A stretch of 64,000 bases of DNA from Allium sativum (lineage: Eukaryota; Streptophyta; Magnoliopsida; Asparagales; Amaryllidaceae). The DNA lies in assembly GCA_030737875.1 (NCBI GenBank), contig CM060915.1:363193863-363257862 (forward strand), in the 5' to 3' direction. The notes beneath the pieces were generated by a model, which did not search any database, was not told where the DNA came from, and saw nothing but the letters and a program-made list of their open reading frames with translations. Below, in pieces: positions 36,401 to 46,731 of this stretch (position 1 is its first letter; each line of letters opens with the position of its first letter). Position numbers and translations under genes: made by a program.

Positions 36401-39400
36401 CTAGGAAGTCCTCGCGCTTGAGTACGGGAGCCTTTGGCACTGGGGGGTTGGCGCAACGGTAAGGTTGGCGCAACGCCCAGAAAGTCATTTACTTTTTATT
36501 TGTATTACATGATTTAAATATTTAAATAAAGAAGAAATTATTTTATCATTTTTCCTATATATGGGTGGGGTTGGCGCAACGGTAAGGTTACCCGGCTGGT
36601 AATCTGGAGCGCGCAGGTTCGAGTCCCAGCCTCTTCACATATGTGAAGGCAGTGCGCACTAATCGACCACCCCAGAGCTCGAAAACCGTGAGAACAATAC
36701 CGGCACGGAAGACTGACTTTGGAAGTCCTCTCGCGTTTGAGTACGGGAGCCTTTGGCACTATGTATCCACCATCATCATCATTTTTTCCTATATATGGAA
36801 AGATTGTATATATCAAAATTCTCAGATTTTTAGGATTTATTATATGTGGATTAATGATTATTAGTTAACCATATTTATTTAATTACTTTAAACTTATTCA
36901 AATAATTGTAAATAAAAAAATTTGATATTTGAGGTTAAGAGAATATCACAGTGCAATTAATGTATGATAAATTCATTTGTTAAATAAATTATAAAGTGAA
37001 TTTGTTGTAGTCATTACTCATTAATGTATATAATTTATGTTATGTGATTTATACATATTCGCATCTAAATGACTTTTCTTCAACCAATTTATTGATGCCC
37101 ATGTAATATATATATATATATATATTGAAACTTTCATCTTTCAGATTTATTAATAAATATCAGATCAGTTGACTAAGTTTAACATTAAATTTTGGATTAT
37201 GTAATTAATTCAAATGTGTGGATTTTAATGCAAAATTTTGCTAGAAAACCATGATTTTTTTTGAGTAATTATATTTTTTTTTAAAAGTATGTATTTAAAC
37301 GTAAAATAATGTGATAAGTTTTGTAGAATAATTGTAAATTAGTAAATCATAGGAATTTGAAAATAAAATATCTAGATACTGAGAGAATTAAGAAGAATAG
37401 AAATAACTCCTAAAGTTAATGGGAGAGGTTCAAAATTTTCTGTTTTACTATTATTTAATAGATTGATCAAAATTTGGTGGAGATTACCTCAAAGTATGAG
37501 AAAACATATCCACAAATTTTCATTTAATTCCAAATTGTGGTTTGAAAAACCAAAGGGGTGTGTAGCAAAGAGGGGTGCAACTATATACATAAATACATAT
37601 ATAAGGACAATCATCAAATTTTATTTGAATAGTGTAGCTCGTCGCACCATATGCCAAAGCTCCATGAAGTTTTTGCAACAAGTACAACCGCAATGAGTTA
37701 GTCTTGGCTAATAAGTCTAACACGTTGGAATTAGGCATGTCAAGGAATATCTGAAATATCCAAAATTCTTATGCATTCATATCCCAAAAGCGGACAAATA
37801 TTTGATATTTGAGAAACAGATACGGATGAGGATACGAAGGTATCTGCATTCGATAACCATCCATCCCATTTTTGTCAAGATTACAGTTAACATTTTGTAT
37901 ATTTTAGTAAAACGCTTGACATTTGTTTTATTTATGTATTAAGCTTATAGTTCGTATTATATGACCTTGATGCATGTTAATTGCTTAAAACTATTTATTA
38001 TTATTATTTGTTTATTTTTCACACTTTTGTAATCGATAGGATTGAAAAAGGTTTTTGCTAAAAAAAAAAATTGATTTATTGATTGTCAGCCGACAGTGTT
38101 ATTACGGCGCTCGACTAGTCGATTAGTCGACATCGAAGCATCGACTGGAAGAGTCGACTTGCCTTTAGTCGAGCTCGAACCCTAAATAACGAAGTCGAAC
38201 TGGAACTGGAATCCTAAATCACAAAGTCGAACCTTAAATCACAAAGTCGAACACTGAATCACGAACTTGAACCCTAAATCATGAAGTCGAAATCAAAATC
38301 GACCCCAAATCGTGAAGTTGAAGTCGAAATCGAGAAGTATTCACCTGAAATCATTAAGTCGAATACGAACTGGAGAAGAATTAACCCGAAGTCGATTTAT
38401 TTATAATTAGGATTTCATCTTAATTAACCCGAAATCAACCGCAAATCACGAAGTGGAATACGATCTGGAGAAGTAACACGGAGTGGAATACGAACTACAA
38501 TTATCATGTATTAATATACACATACATATGTATTTATCGACTAGTCTACGACTGGCCTATGACTAGTTCGACTAGTCGACTAGTTGGACCTCTATCGACT
38601 TGACTCGACTTGCCGCTGTAACAACCATGTCAGCCGATACGATAATTATTCAATATCCATCTGTATCCATCGATGTAGATATTCGATATCCGAAAATGAT
38701 TTTAGATGCAGATAAAGATACGTCACTATCTGTATCCGAAAGTATCGGTTGACAAACCTATGTGGTATGTTTAAACTGGATAGAGATATACATGCAAGTG
38801 AAGTAAATTCTATGCAGGAAATTTAATTTTGGGCCTAATCATATTTTGATGGGACGCAGATGTAATACTAAATAATAGGACTAAAAGACCTCGATAAGCA
38901 TGAAATTGATGTGTGTGCTAAGCTACTGTGCTCACATCTATGCACAACAAAATTAAACCGCACTGATGAAATCTTTTAAAAAGGTGATAAATTGCTTAAT
39001 TTTTTATCGAACGTTATCAGGTCACAAGAAACTTTATTGAACGTTATCAAGTCACAAGTTTCACACCAAGTACATATGTGAACCATATTCGCATCTGTTA
39101 CATTTGCTTCAGGTTTATCATCGGTTCCTACAGTAGAAGGTTTCCCGTTTTCTTTCATATCTTCTCACACTGAATAAAGTTGCAAAGATTTCTACCGTCA
39201 ATATCAGTAAAAACTCATACCAGCAAGAAAAGAGCCGACATAACCAAAGTCCAATTAAAGATTAATAAAAGGGAATAAACAGAAGTACCTTCTGCCTGAG
39301 TGTCCAAAACGCAGGAAGTATGGCTGCTGCATTTGAAGATATGAGAAATATGGACTGCCAAATATGTCCTGAAATTATAGCAAAATAATATCCACATTAA

Positions 39401-42400
39401 AGCTTAGAATAACAATTCTTTTAATACCTCAGCCAAAGTAAATAAGATAAACTGAAATGATTTGCTTTGTTATATAGTTTTCTAAGTCGCAGAAAAGCAA
39501 TTTTCAGTCAATCAACTAATATTTACAATGAAAAAAAAAAGTAAAACAAGTTGTTGCATGTGCCTGAAACCTTTACGGGAAACAAGTACATCGCTGCAAT
39601 CAAAGCCACCATGATCACGGTCACAGACACAATAGCTGTTAGCATACAGGAAAATGAACTATTAATAGAAAACACACATTCTACATCTACTACATAAATA
39701 ATTCTACTTAGGCTTGAAAACTAGGAAAGCAATTCTTTAGAAGAAAAAATGTTCTACCTGAAGAAAGATGACCCACTTTCATCTGTAGAATAATGACACT
39801 GTCCGTTTGAGGAACACTTTTTAGGGCATCCCTCAAGACTAATTGACATTGTCAATTGTTTGTGCTGATTCAGAGAAGAATGTTTTAGTCCCAAACACCA
39901 AATTCCTTCTTTTGCATACAAAATATAAAAATTGATTTTTCTTCCTCTTGAATCAACTAACGCCATTATTGTCGATCCATTACTACTGCTTGTACTATTT
40001 GCATGATAATCCCAACTATCCATGGACGGTATGCCACTATACTTTGCATAAATATCATAAGATAATTTACTGTCCGCTGTTAACTGAACATGCATATTGG
40101 TCCCAGCAGCACCACGTGGAATATTAAACAAAAAGTATGTCCACATATCATTATGCGATGATGAATTACTCAAGAGGTTGTCGATAGGAAAATCATTATC
40201 AAACGAAAATTTACTGTTGATGTCTGCAGGAACTTTTTTATCCATCGGCAGGTAAAATGATTCAAAAGGAGAGCTTGGACCTTTTCTTGGAAGCCTCTGC
40301 AAACGAAATTTCTTTTAACATAACTACTATTATGGCGATCAGAGGAAAACAAATTTGTTTGCTCTGTGACACACATGTAAAGACACACTTGTATTTGGAT
40401 GTGATAGAGATCACGTAAAATAAACTTGTTTATGCACGATTTTTAAGACGCCCGCCAGTGAATTGTACTCGTGCCAAGTGACAGTAGGATAATAGACCAA
40501 TTTTATACAGACAATAACCAATAGGAGTAAAGCGGGCTTGATAATATATCAGTACCAAACAACAATAACAGAGCCTAGCGCTAAGCATGGGAATGAAAGG
40601 AAACTCAGCATAGCATGTCTCCCTAACTTGTTTATGTTGGATTATTTCAACATCCGGACCAGATAAGCTAAATAAAATTCAAACGTATATTTTTTGGTCT
40701 CTTTGCAAACTTATTTGTAGATATCCTACATTACAAGTGAATTAATTGGAGCACTATGTCATCAAAGTGACCTCTCCTGTTTCAGTCATTCATGAAAAAT
40801 GTTTGATATTCATGTGTATTTATTCATGCAGATATTAACAGGCCCAAACAAAGACTAATATTTGGCCGAATCACTTACAAAGTTACACGTGTGTGATGAT
40901 AATAAATACGTGACAATTATAAGATTTTACAAGTGAATAATTAATCTGTCCTAAGAAAGATTGTTATTTAATTTGTTATTCTATTGCAATGTTAGTTTAA
41001 TTTATGTACGTGTGTACTTGTAAAAATCAGTTAAATTCAAATATCTACGACTTAGATACCTGAAGCATATGAGCATTCCATGTACAGTTGGGTCCTGCAT
41101 TTCCATTATTGCAGTCGTTTATTTCCCATACAAAGGAGAAACACACGTTGCTTGAATAATAATTTTTCGTTGTCTGGTTAACAACCTGAACAGCAATATA
41201 CCATCTTCCAGTCTTTGGTAAATTTACTATCAAAGGAGCATGTTTTATATCAGCAGAATAATCATATGAATCACTGAGTGGTATAGCATTATAGCGAGCA
41301 TAAATCATCAAACTAAATCCATCCAGAACTGCAGAATTATTCATAGAAGACGTGTGATTCAGTTCAAAATTAGTCGCCGTGATAGTAAAGTGAGATGCAA
41401 TATTTTCAACGTCCAAATAGTACAACTTAAGCTCTCCATAATTAAGACATGATAACTCAAGAGAATTCTCGCATGTGATTAAACTAAATGTTCCTGTGTT
41501 AGGTAGAGACTGAGAACATGAAACCATGTCAATGGTTTGGTTACAGTTTGGCCCCCCTGCATCTGAAGTGGGACATCCTTTTATGACTATGTTTGTGCTG
41601 AACTTATACGCATGCCCTCGACTAATCTGTAAGTTAATACATGTTAATGCATGGTTAAAGTGCAAAACAATTTACATTTGCACAGATAATGAGAGCTTAA
41701 TGTACCATTTTTGATTGAGTGCGCTCTGGCCCCAGTCCATTGAAAAATCCTAAGTACCATACGCCTGGATATATCTGCATTACATCATTACATATAACTA
41801 TTGAAACTTTCATAAACTGATAAATGAATGAAAAGTTTTAACATGAGTAAAAAGAAACCGCACTACATTCACTATATGTACATGTTAGATTAAGAAATAC
41901 TGTGTGCATGGAATAAACTAGCTGATACATAGGCATACTGTCAGTCAGCTTGATAAGACAAATATTTGACGCATGGAAATTACATGCCTGGCCCTTTGAT
42001 AAGACAATCGTAATATTTTTCTGAAATGGAACACATTGATCTTTTATGATATCCTCACTACCCACAAATGATATATTGGCAAATGAGTTTAGTACTGCAA
42101 AAAAGAATAATTATTTTCAGCAGATTCTATTGATTGTTAAAAAGAATAATCAAAATATATAGCAAGCATACATGAACTAGTCAAATAAGACTGAGATACA
42201 TCTGGGATAGGAGGGCTGCCATCTTTGAAGCAAACCAAAGGAAAGTTATTCCATGAAATTTTATTAGTTTGTCCAGAACCCTGTAGATTAAAACGCTATA
42301 TAATCAAGGGAACAGTAGTAACCACTACTACACTGAAGGTTGAGTTGATGGTATGTAATAAGTTACGTTGTGACTGATCACTAATTTTAGAAATGATGTA

Positions 42401-43634
42401 GTTAAAAATCTAGGAAATATGCAAAGGAAGAAAAAGATATTGTGATGTAAAAAATACGTTCCTGGACTAATAGTACATAATACATGTAATATGTTCCATC
42501 CACTAAGCTATCTTCACCTGTCAAAATTGGAAAATTCACCATAAGTGAAGGTGACTAGTTACAAGTGTCCCATCCTAACCAAGCTAGCACTTAGACATTT
42601 GACTAGTTCCTTATAAAACACCTAAGAGGAAAAGAATAAAAAAGAAAAAAGCAGTTCTTCCGATGATTTATATTAGATTTATAACTTCAACTCTGGATCA
42701 AGGTAATATTATGCATGGTTTCCCAAATGCTTCTCACAGAAAATCGCAGTCACAACGGAGGAATTGCATATATGATTAAACATTAAATTGTTTAAATAGG
42801 GATTAGGAGGCACGCTTGATAGAGTATGCACCCTATGCTACGTATATGCTGATCAATATTGGCACATATATTCATCTACTTGCAGGGGAAAAAATCTAGC
42901 ATTCAGCGAATTTAATGCAAGCAGATTTATGAAATCAAGGCACAAAGAGGCTCAAGGTATGATAAGAATTAAAAAGACAATTTGAAGCTAAGAATACTTA
43001 CAATTTCAACATTAGATATAAATGTCAGCACAAATGAAGAGAATGAAGGAGGAATCTCAACTGCATAGAAACAGAACTAGATGTCTGAACATTCACATAG
43101 CTAAGTGATTATAAATCAACTCTAATTACACTACACTACACTACAATGGGAATAACAAGAGAATTATCAACCTAATTAACAATCTCAATTGTTTTATCAA
43201 GGAAAAAAAAGAACACAAATTTAGAAAACCAACAAAAATAGATCAGCCCAATTTTGTCTGTATGCATTTTCTCAATAATAAGCACCTCAAATGTCCTGAA
43301 CAAACACAAAACTCCGTACAAAAAATGATAATCTGAGAATCAATTTTCTAAGAAGCAGCTACGGCGGAATCAAAACCTTGACCGACCATGCACGATGATA
43401 CCATACAGCTAAATAGAAAGCTAACAAAATCTACTAAATTTCAGAAAAACTAACAAATGAATACTAAAAGTTAAATTAAATACCTCTTAAATAAAGCCAA
43501 TCATAAGGAGTAATCCATTTCACCGGTTGAGTGAAGCCAGAGATTACAAATGACCGTTCTTGGCACTCGCAAATACCAACAAAAATTATGAATATGCCCA
43601 AAATTCTGAAAAGGCAAAGAATCCAAAACCCCAT
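20880..43634 (-). CDS. TMEM8/PGAP6-like (DUF3522, CREST superfamily) membrane protein, 14 exons, about 799 aa
   Basis: Exons on the minus strand: 43634-43484, 43060-43002, 42280-42172, 42094-41988, 41774-41706, 41626-41060, 40296-39758, 39635-39571, 39368-39289, 21984-21880, 21686-21547, 21474-21346, 21268-21116, 21006-20880 (stop included). All junctions keep phase. Introns are GT-AG except intron 4, which is GC-AG. Residues 1-24 are a hydrophobic signal peptide. Residues 25-505 form a Cys- and Asn-glycosite-rich extracellular region. Residues 510-547 are EGF-like (GCPKKCSSNGQC, YCVCDRDHGGFDCS). From 556 a seven-helix DUF3522 domain follows with the CREST residues: GLYHACD (H601, D604), FMDFW (D620) and HSLWH (H757, H761). 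The cytosolic-type tail ends DSLSRT. Animal PGAP6/TMEM8A in this family is a GPI-cleaving phospholipase A2. Plant function is not established, so lipase activity is only a possibility. Intron 9 (17,304 bp) is full of transposons, yet the frame is intact. Confidence 0.93.
22000..24185. other. Unassigned intron sequence with a TATG/GTGT microsatellite
   Basis: No coding element is recognised. An alternating purine-pyrimidine microsatellite (ATACATAC, then GTGTGTGTATAT, then TATGTATG) lies at about 23650-23740. The block ATTTTAGATACCAGAAT is directly repeated near 23890-23930. Confidence 0.45.
24190..24398 (+). pseudogene. hAT transposase remnant, N-terminal part
   Basis: The plus frame from about 24202 reads GLNIYDLGAWDNTDRNMRD then LLVEKGLIRSF, which matches the 'I.D...W.....RD.LVEKGP' block before the DUF4371 region of plant TTF-type/ZMYM1-like hAT transposases. 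It ends where a 36-base T-run begins, which is the poly-A tail of the reverse-oriented LINE. The rest of the transposase is found beyond the LINE at 32340-33095, so the LINE split it. A stop precedes this frame, so it is a decayed copy. Confidence 0.6.
25779..26954. mobile_element. Mutator-like MITE/non-autonomous element with GGCGC ends (1176 bp), inserted in the LINE
   Basis: A perfect 9-bp duplication AACTGCCCC flanks it (25770-25778 and 26955-26963), the size typical of Mutator-like transposons. Its ends are inverted: AGTGTTACTAATGGCGCACG at the left, and CATAGTTTTGAAAGGCGCGC when the right end is read inward. The outer 100 bp on each side are rich in GGCGC/GCGCC words, and the interior is AT-rich and non-coding. 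The element interrupts the LINE reverse transcriptase region, so it is younger than the LINE. Confidence 0.85.
28768..29119. mobile_element. Second GGCGC-ended MITE (352 bp), inserted in the LINE endonuclease
   Basis: A 9-bp duplication with one mismatch (AGTTGAGCC at 28759-28767, AGCTGAGCC at 29120-29128) flanks inverted ends ATAGTAGTTAAGGCGC and CATAGTTATCAGGGCGC. GGCGCAAAAAGGCGCAA motifs and the AT-rich core match the larger family member at 25779. The element splits the LINE endonuclease coding region. Confidence 0.82.
31696..31722 (+). repeat. Poly-A tract at the LINE boundary
   Basis: About 27 adenines on the plus strand lie just outside the 5' side of the reverse LINE. They may be the tail of another, plus-oriented retroposon or a simple repeat. 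Confidence 0.6.
31906..32338. mobile_element. Probable MITE between hAT remnant pieces
   Basis: The outer parts are inverted: GTGTTACGGCTGTGGTAAC at the left against CTAAGGCTGTTGTGGTTGAAC (right end read inward). GGTTAACCATCA-type repeats lie inside. A clean target duplication was not identified, so the limits are approximate. Confidence 0.45.
32340..33095 (+). pseudogene. hAT transposase remnant, middle to C-terminal part
   Basis: Translated pieces in shifting frames resemble the C-terminal half of TTF-type hAT transposases: SLVIWYE and LVSKILQSPNMDIDTTIKSL-like sequence near 32410-32515; a Ser/Lys-rich block with KVYRRCQFEEIANSK (32630-32680); FIVAVDGGSKLRERFEQQNS (about 32720-32775), which matches the 'V.D..I..L..RFE' block; and TRSAIICIEKGTLKRLNMK (33010-33065), which matches the final 'R...L.LLSIEKD....L' dimerisation segment. 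There are several stops and frame changes, so it is an old copy. It pairs with 24190-24398 across the LINE. Confidence 0.6.
33096..36216. other. AT-rich intron filler with degenerate repeats
   Basis: No gene is recognised. It contains a T-run (33391-33412), an A-run (34718-34735) and, between about 34040 and 34710, at least ten diverged copies of a word like CATAGTAGCATTTTGTA in both full and partial forms. Confidence 0.45.
36239..36496 (+). mobile_element. tRNA-derived SINE, copy 1 (composite)
   Basis: The body starts with a tRNA-like head, GACGCAACGGTAAGG (A box) and GGTTCGAGCTCC (B box), followed by the family tail ending GAGTACGGGAGCCTTTGGCAC. It is flanked by 22-bp perfect direct repeats starting TATTTGTATTACATG (36217-36238 and 36497-36518). 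A second partial head, GGGTTGGCGCAACGGTAAGG, follows the tail within the same duplication, so the inserted unit is composite. The length and the acceptor-stem lack of pairing exclude a working tRNA gene. Confidence 0.85.
36565..36779 (+). mobile_element. tRNA-derived SINE, copy 2
   Basis: It is a closely related copy with a better-preserved promoter: A box TGGCGCAACGG (36572-36582) and B box GGTTCGAGTCC (36616-36626). The tail is GAGTACGGGAGCCTTTGGCAC. Its own target duplication is CATTTTTCCTATATATGG (36547-36564) and the same with one extra T (36780-36798). Different duplications show that the two SINEs arrived independently, 330 bp apart. Confidence 0.85.
37732..38760. mobile_element. hAT-like MITE carrying a nested MITE
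   Basis: The ends are inverted: TAGGCATGTCAAGG at the left against TAGGTTTGTCAACCGATAC (right end read inward). Internally GATATTTGAG, GATACGGATGAGGATACG and GTATCCGAAAGTATCGG recur around ATCCGATATC-type motifs, a style seen in plant hAT-type MITEs. The candidate 8-bp duplications GTTGGAAT and TGTGGTAT match at only 5 of 8 positions. It is interrupted by the element at 38094-38628. Confidence 0.55.
38094..38628. mobile_element. MITE with GTCGAC/AGTCGA-rich body (535 bp), nested in the hAT-like MITE
   Basis: A perfect 9-bp duplication GTCAGCCGA (38085-38093 and 38629-38637) brackets ends CAGTGTTATTACGGCG and, read inward from the right, ATGGTTGTTACAGCGGC. The layout resembles the GGCGC-ended family members inside the LINE (AGTGTTACTAATGGCGC). 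The interior contains many AAGTCGAAC/CCTAAATC repeats and clustered GACTAGTCGACTAG words near both ends. Nine-bp duplication suggests a Mutator-like mobiliser. Confidence 0.8.
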
Positions 43635-46600
43635 GAATATCTAATTTGAAAAGTATAAATGGGAGAATGTGGGAATAAACCATAAAAGAGGTACAAATGG
43701 GGAGCGTGATGTGTGTAATCAACTAAAAGTATTTCTGGGTTACAGCTTAATTCACACTTGAATACTTAATGTTGAAGTAGTATACAAGTTAACGAGGCGA
43801 TGACAGCAAGAAAATGACGTATCATTATTTTAGAACGTAGATAAAATTTCAGAGTCTCGACAACAGTCTCCAAAATGTGCTGCGTTATATTCTCTATGAG
43901 GATGGCTGAAGAGACTCCATATTTGATTAAGGGAGAATAATTTCAAGGGGACTCCAGCTTATTTTTTCTTTGTTAAGGAAGGGTCTAGTTTATTACAAAA
44001 GAAAAAGAAAATGAGACATAATTACCCACGGCTCATCACTTATGTTAAAACCCAACTTACTAAATTCAACACAAGTAACGAACGAGTGAATTACTAAACA
44101 TCTCAATTACACAAATTCGATACAACATATTAGATCAAAATTTTCGTTTTTGCATTTATTTCAAATTAACCTTTCCAATTCCAATATGAAATTACAATTA
44201 ATTACCTGATGTCTTTTGATTACCCATAAAACTTTCTTATGTCTCTATTACATTAACTATGCCATTTTTTATTTGACAAATTCTGTTCATACACCGAAAA
44301 TTACTTTATGTACACCACTATTTTTCTAAAAATATATATTATTAAATTACCCTTCTTCTTTATTGCATTTTTACCTTTTTAATTATAACTCATCCAACTA
44401 AAACATTGTAACTAACAATATATTTAATTAAATCTATGTAAAACAATTTGAAGAACATAACGTATTTTTAAACATGAAGCATAAATTTTGAATTACGTGA
44501 ACTTTTACAAGTAACTGATTAAATGTATAGTCATTTGATTCAAAAGCAGGGCCACTTTTGCTAAAATTAAGTATCTTTTGTAGCATAATAAATTGGTTAT
44601 CGTACATTTAAAAAATTAAAAACATTTTATAGAATTTAAACTTTATTTAGTGCTACAGATTTTCTATTTTCTATAATAACTTTAAAGATTTAGAGAGGGA
44701 AGTAAAGAAAAAAATAAGGCTAGTATTATAAAAAAGACGGTGTATGTAAAGTAATTTTTGGTGTATGGTAGTGTATTTTATTTTATGGTGTACGTTTAGA
44801 TATTGTTGGTGTATGAATAGAATTGACTTTTTTATTTTATGTGCAACATTAAATTGTAAGCATTAATTAAGTTTTAGGTTTTATGGTTTATATTATTGAA
44901 GATTATAAGGGGTTAATATCGGAATTTTAATTTATATGTTTAAGGGGAGGCTAATTTATTTTGTCCTCCCCATAACAATTATACAATAAATAAAATTTGG
45001 TCCTCCCCTTAACCAAATGTGGAGTCCCTTTAACAATCCTCTTCTCTATCTCAGGAAGGTCATGTATAATTGAATTAGGTTTTTAGTTTAAAGGACAAAA
45101 TTAAAGAAAATTTTGATGAAAACTATACAAAGTTCGGTTTTTAGGGGGAAGAACATATTTTAAGGCAAAAGAGGAACTCAGGGGGTCCACTGTCATTTTC
45201 CCTTTTATACCAAAATGTGTCATTTTAGCTAAATTCGAAGCTCTGTATACTTTTCATCAAATTTTTGGCTAAGTTTGTCCTTCAGCCTATTTTCCACTAA
45301 TTTGATTTATGTGAAACTTAATACCAATAACATAAAAACGAGTCATCCAAAACACTTATATATCATAATTTTGTTGTTTCTCTTCTTTAATCAAAAGGCA
45401 ATCGTTACCCGGTACGGCAATTTTTGAACAAGTACGATTAACATATGATCTCCATCCGTGCAACAAACACACTGAGGAGCAAGTGTTTCTTCGTCTTGAT
45501 TAAAGGCATGTCTACTTTAAATAAGTTATAAACAATTGAATTATGGCCTAATCGTATACGTGTATACATGAAGAAATTAAATTAATTATAAACATTTTAA
45601 TTCAAACCTTCGAATATATATAACAAATTAAGGGTGTTTCGTAAGGGAGGAAGGTAATCAGGAGAATGGATTAAACTTGAAATGAATTAGTCTGCAAGTA
45701 GTGGTCCAATGGTTGTCAGATTATTAAGCAGTAATAAAATTGAAATTACTTATCTTCATGTTGAGTGAAGTAAATTGACAATAGCCACGTCGTGGTGAAG
45801 CAGTGACCTAAAAGACAATTTCGCACTACTTTTGGTGCAGTAGAGAAGAAGTTGTTGTCCCCCAGGATAAGCACGGCACCGGAATTTGTGTGCACTCACA
45901 AACCCAACTTGAACTCAGAATATTTACCCAAAGACCAGAGAAGAATTTTAGAGGAGAAGATGGATGCTTTTTTTTCTTCTTCTTGTGTTTAGAGAAGAAA
46001 AGAAAGACTAATCTATAAGCTGTAAAAACAAAACGAGGAGTAATTGATGGTATTAATTAGCCATTAAGAGATGTAAATTGCCAATTAATAGTGAAGCTAA
46101 ACGATCATAAGACGCCTAGAAAATTGAATATTGTAACTAATACAATACTGTAACTGATACAATATTTCAATGTGGGATATTTCATTTTAGCTTTTACTCA
46201 CTTTCTTTTCACTCTAGAATTTCCAACAATCCCCACAGATTCAAAGATGTGAAAAGAAAGAAAGAAAATTTGACTTTGGGCAAAACAAAACAATTTCATA
46301 AATGTCAATGTCTCGCGACTTGAATTAAGACTTAGTGAGCATCAAGCTGTGATCTCTTTCCTACTAAGTGACCTTCGTCTTGAACTTGGTAGGGAGTAAG
46401 AGACTCATCACTTAAGCCACACAACTGAACATGTATAATATTCTAAAGTTCCGCGAATAAAGGTGATGCATTATACTGGCCATACGTCTAAACCTTGATG
46501 CACATAGGTGTTCTAGAGTATCGTTCCTCGTAATATTCATAGGGAAGCGACCACACTTTCACACCTAAGTAGGTGAATCCCATCAAGTGTGAGCTACATC

Positions 46601-46731
46601 ACATCACCAAAAAATGGATACGGGTTCATTAAGAGCCATTTGCTCAACCTCATTCTCATTTGTAGCAAGCACACAACAAACATCTAGGGATGGGGGGAAA
46701 TTTGTGCTTTCGAATTATTACATAATGTTCC
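43635..46731. other. 5' flank of the TMEM8-like gene with MITEs
   Basis: This should contain the promoter of the minus-strand host gene near 43640-43900, though no TATA box stands out. It also carries a MITE at 44280-44823 and a weaker outer inverted repeat (AAGGGGACTCC near 43945 against GGAGTCCCTTT near 45030). Around 46160-46731 there is sequence with the flavour of a copia LTR/leader (ACCAACAATCCCCAC-like CCAACAATCCCCACAG at 46226), which I could not confirm. Confidence 0.4.
44280..44823. mobile_element. MITE with ATTCTRTTCATACACC termini (544 bp)
   Basis: Terminal inverted repeats ATTCTGTTCATACACC (44280-44295) and GGTGTATGAATAGAAT (44808-44823) differ at one position. A further inverted pair lies just inside: the right block GGTGTATGTAAAGTAATTTT, with one change, is the reverse of 44289-44317. 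It has no coding capacity, and the target duplication is unclear. Confidence 0.65.

Larger units (their letters stand above)
21985..39288 (-). other. Intron 9 of the TMEM8-like gene, 17.3 kb, transposon-filled
   Basis: The donor after LRQK (39288, GTACTTCT) and the acceptor before AFAEW (TTTCTCAG, 21985) are both clear, and the flanking codons join in phase to the family-typical 'WTLRQKAFAEWVLFTSSG'. Other introns of the gene are 72-763 bp. The excess comes from a hAT remnant, an L1-type LINE, two Mutator-like MITEs, two SINEs, a nested MITE pair and AT-rich filler. Confidence 0.9.

Noticed and set aside
36239..36640. tRNA genes
   Set aside because: A and B boxes are present, but the acceptor stem does not pair, a long non-tRNA body follows, and each copy has retroposon-type target duplications. 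They are SINEs.
43501..43722. 73-codon frame overlapping exon 1 of the TMEM8-like gene
   Set aside because: It is in a different frame from the exon 1 reading that gives a signal peptide and joins exon 2 in phase.
43930..45046. Outer inverted repeat AAGGGGACTCC / GGAGTCCCTTT as a second MITE
   Set aside because: The arms match only in parts and no target duplication was found, so it is mentioned only in the flank description.
46160..46731. Copia LTR or leader sequence
   Set aside because: Only its general style (CCAACAATCCCCACAG) suggests this. No second LTR, primer site or coding match was found.
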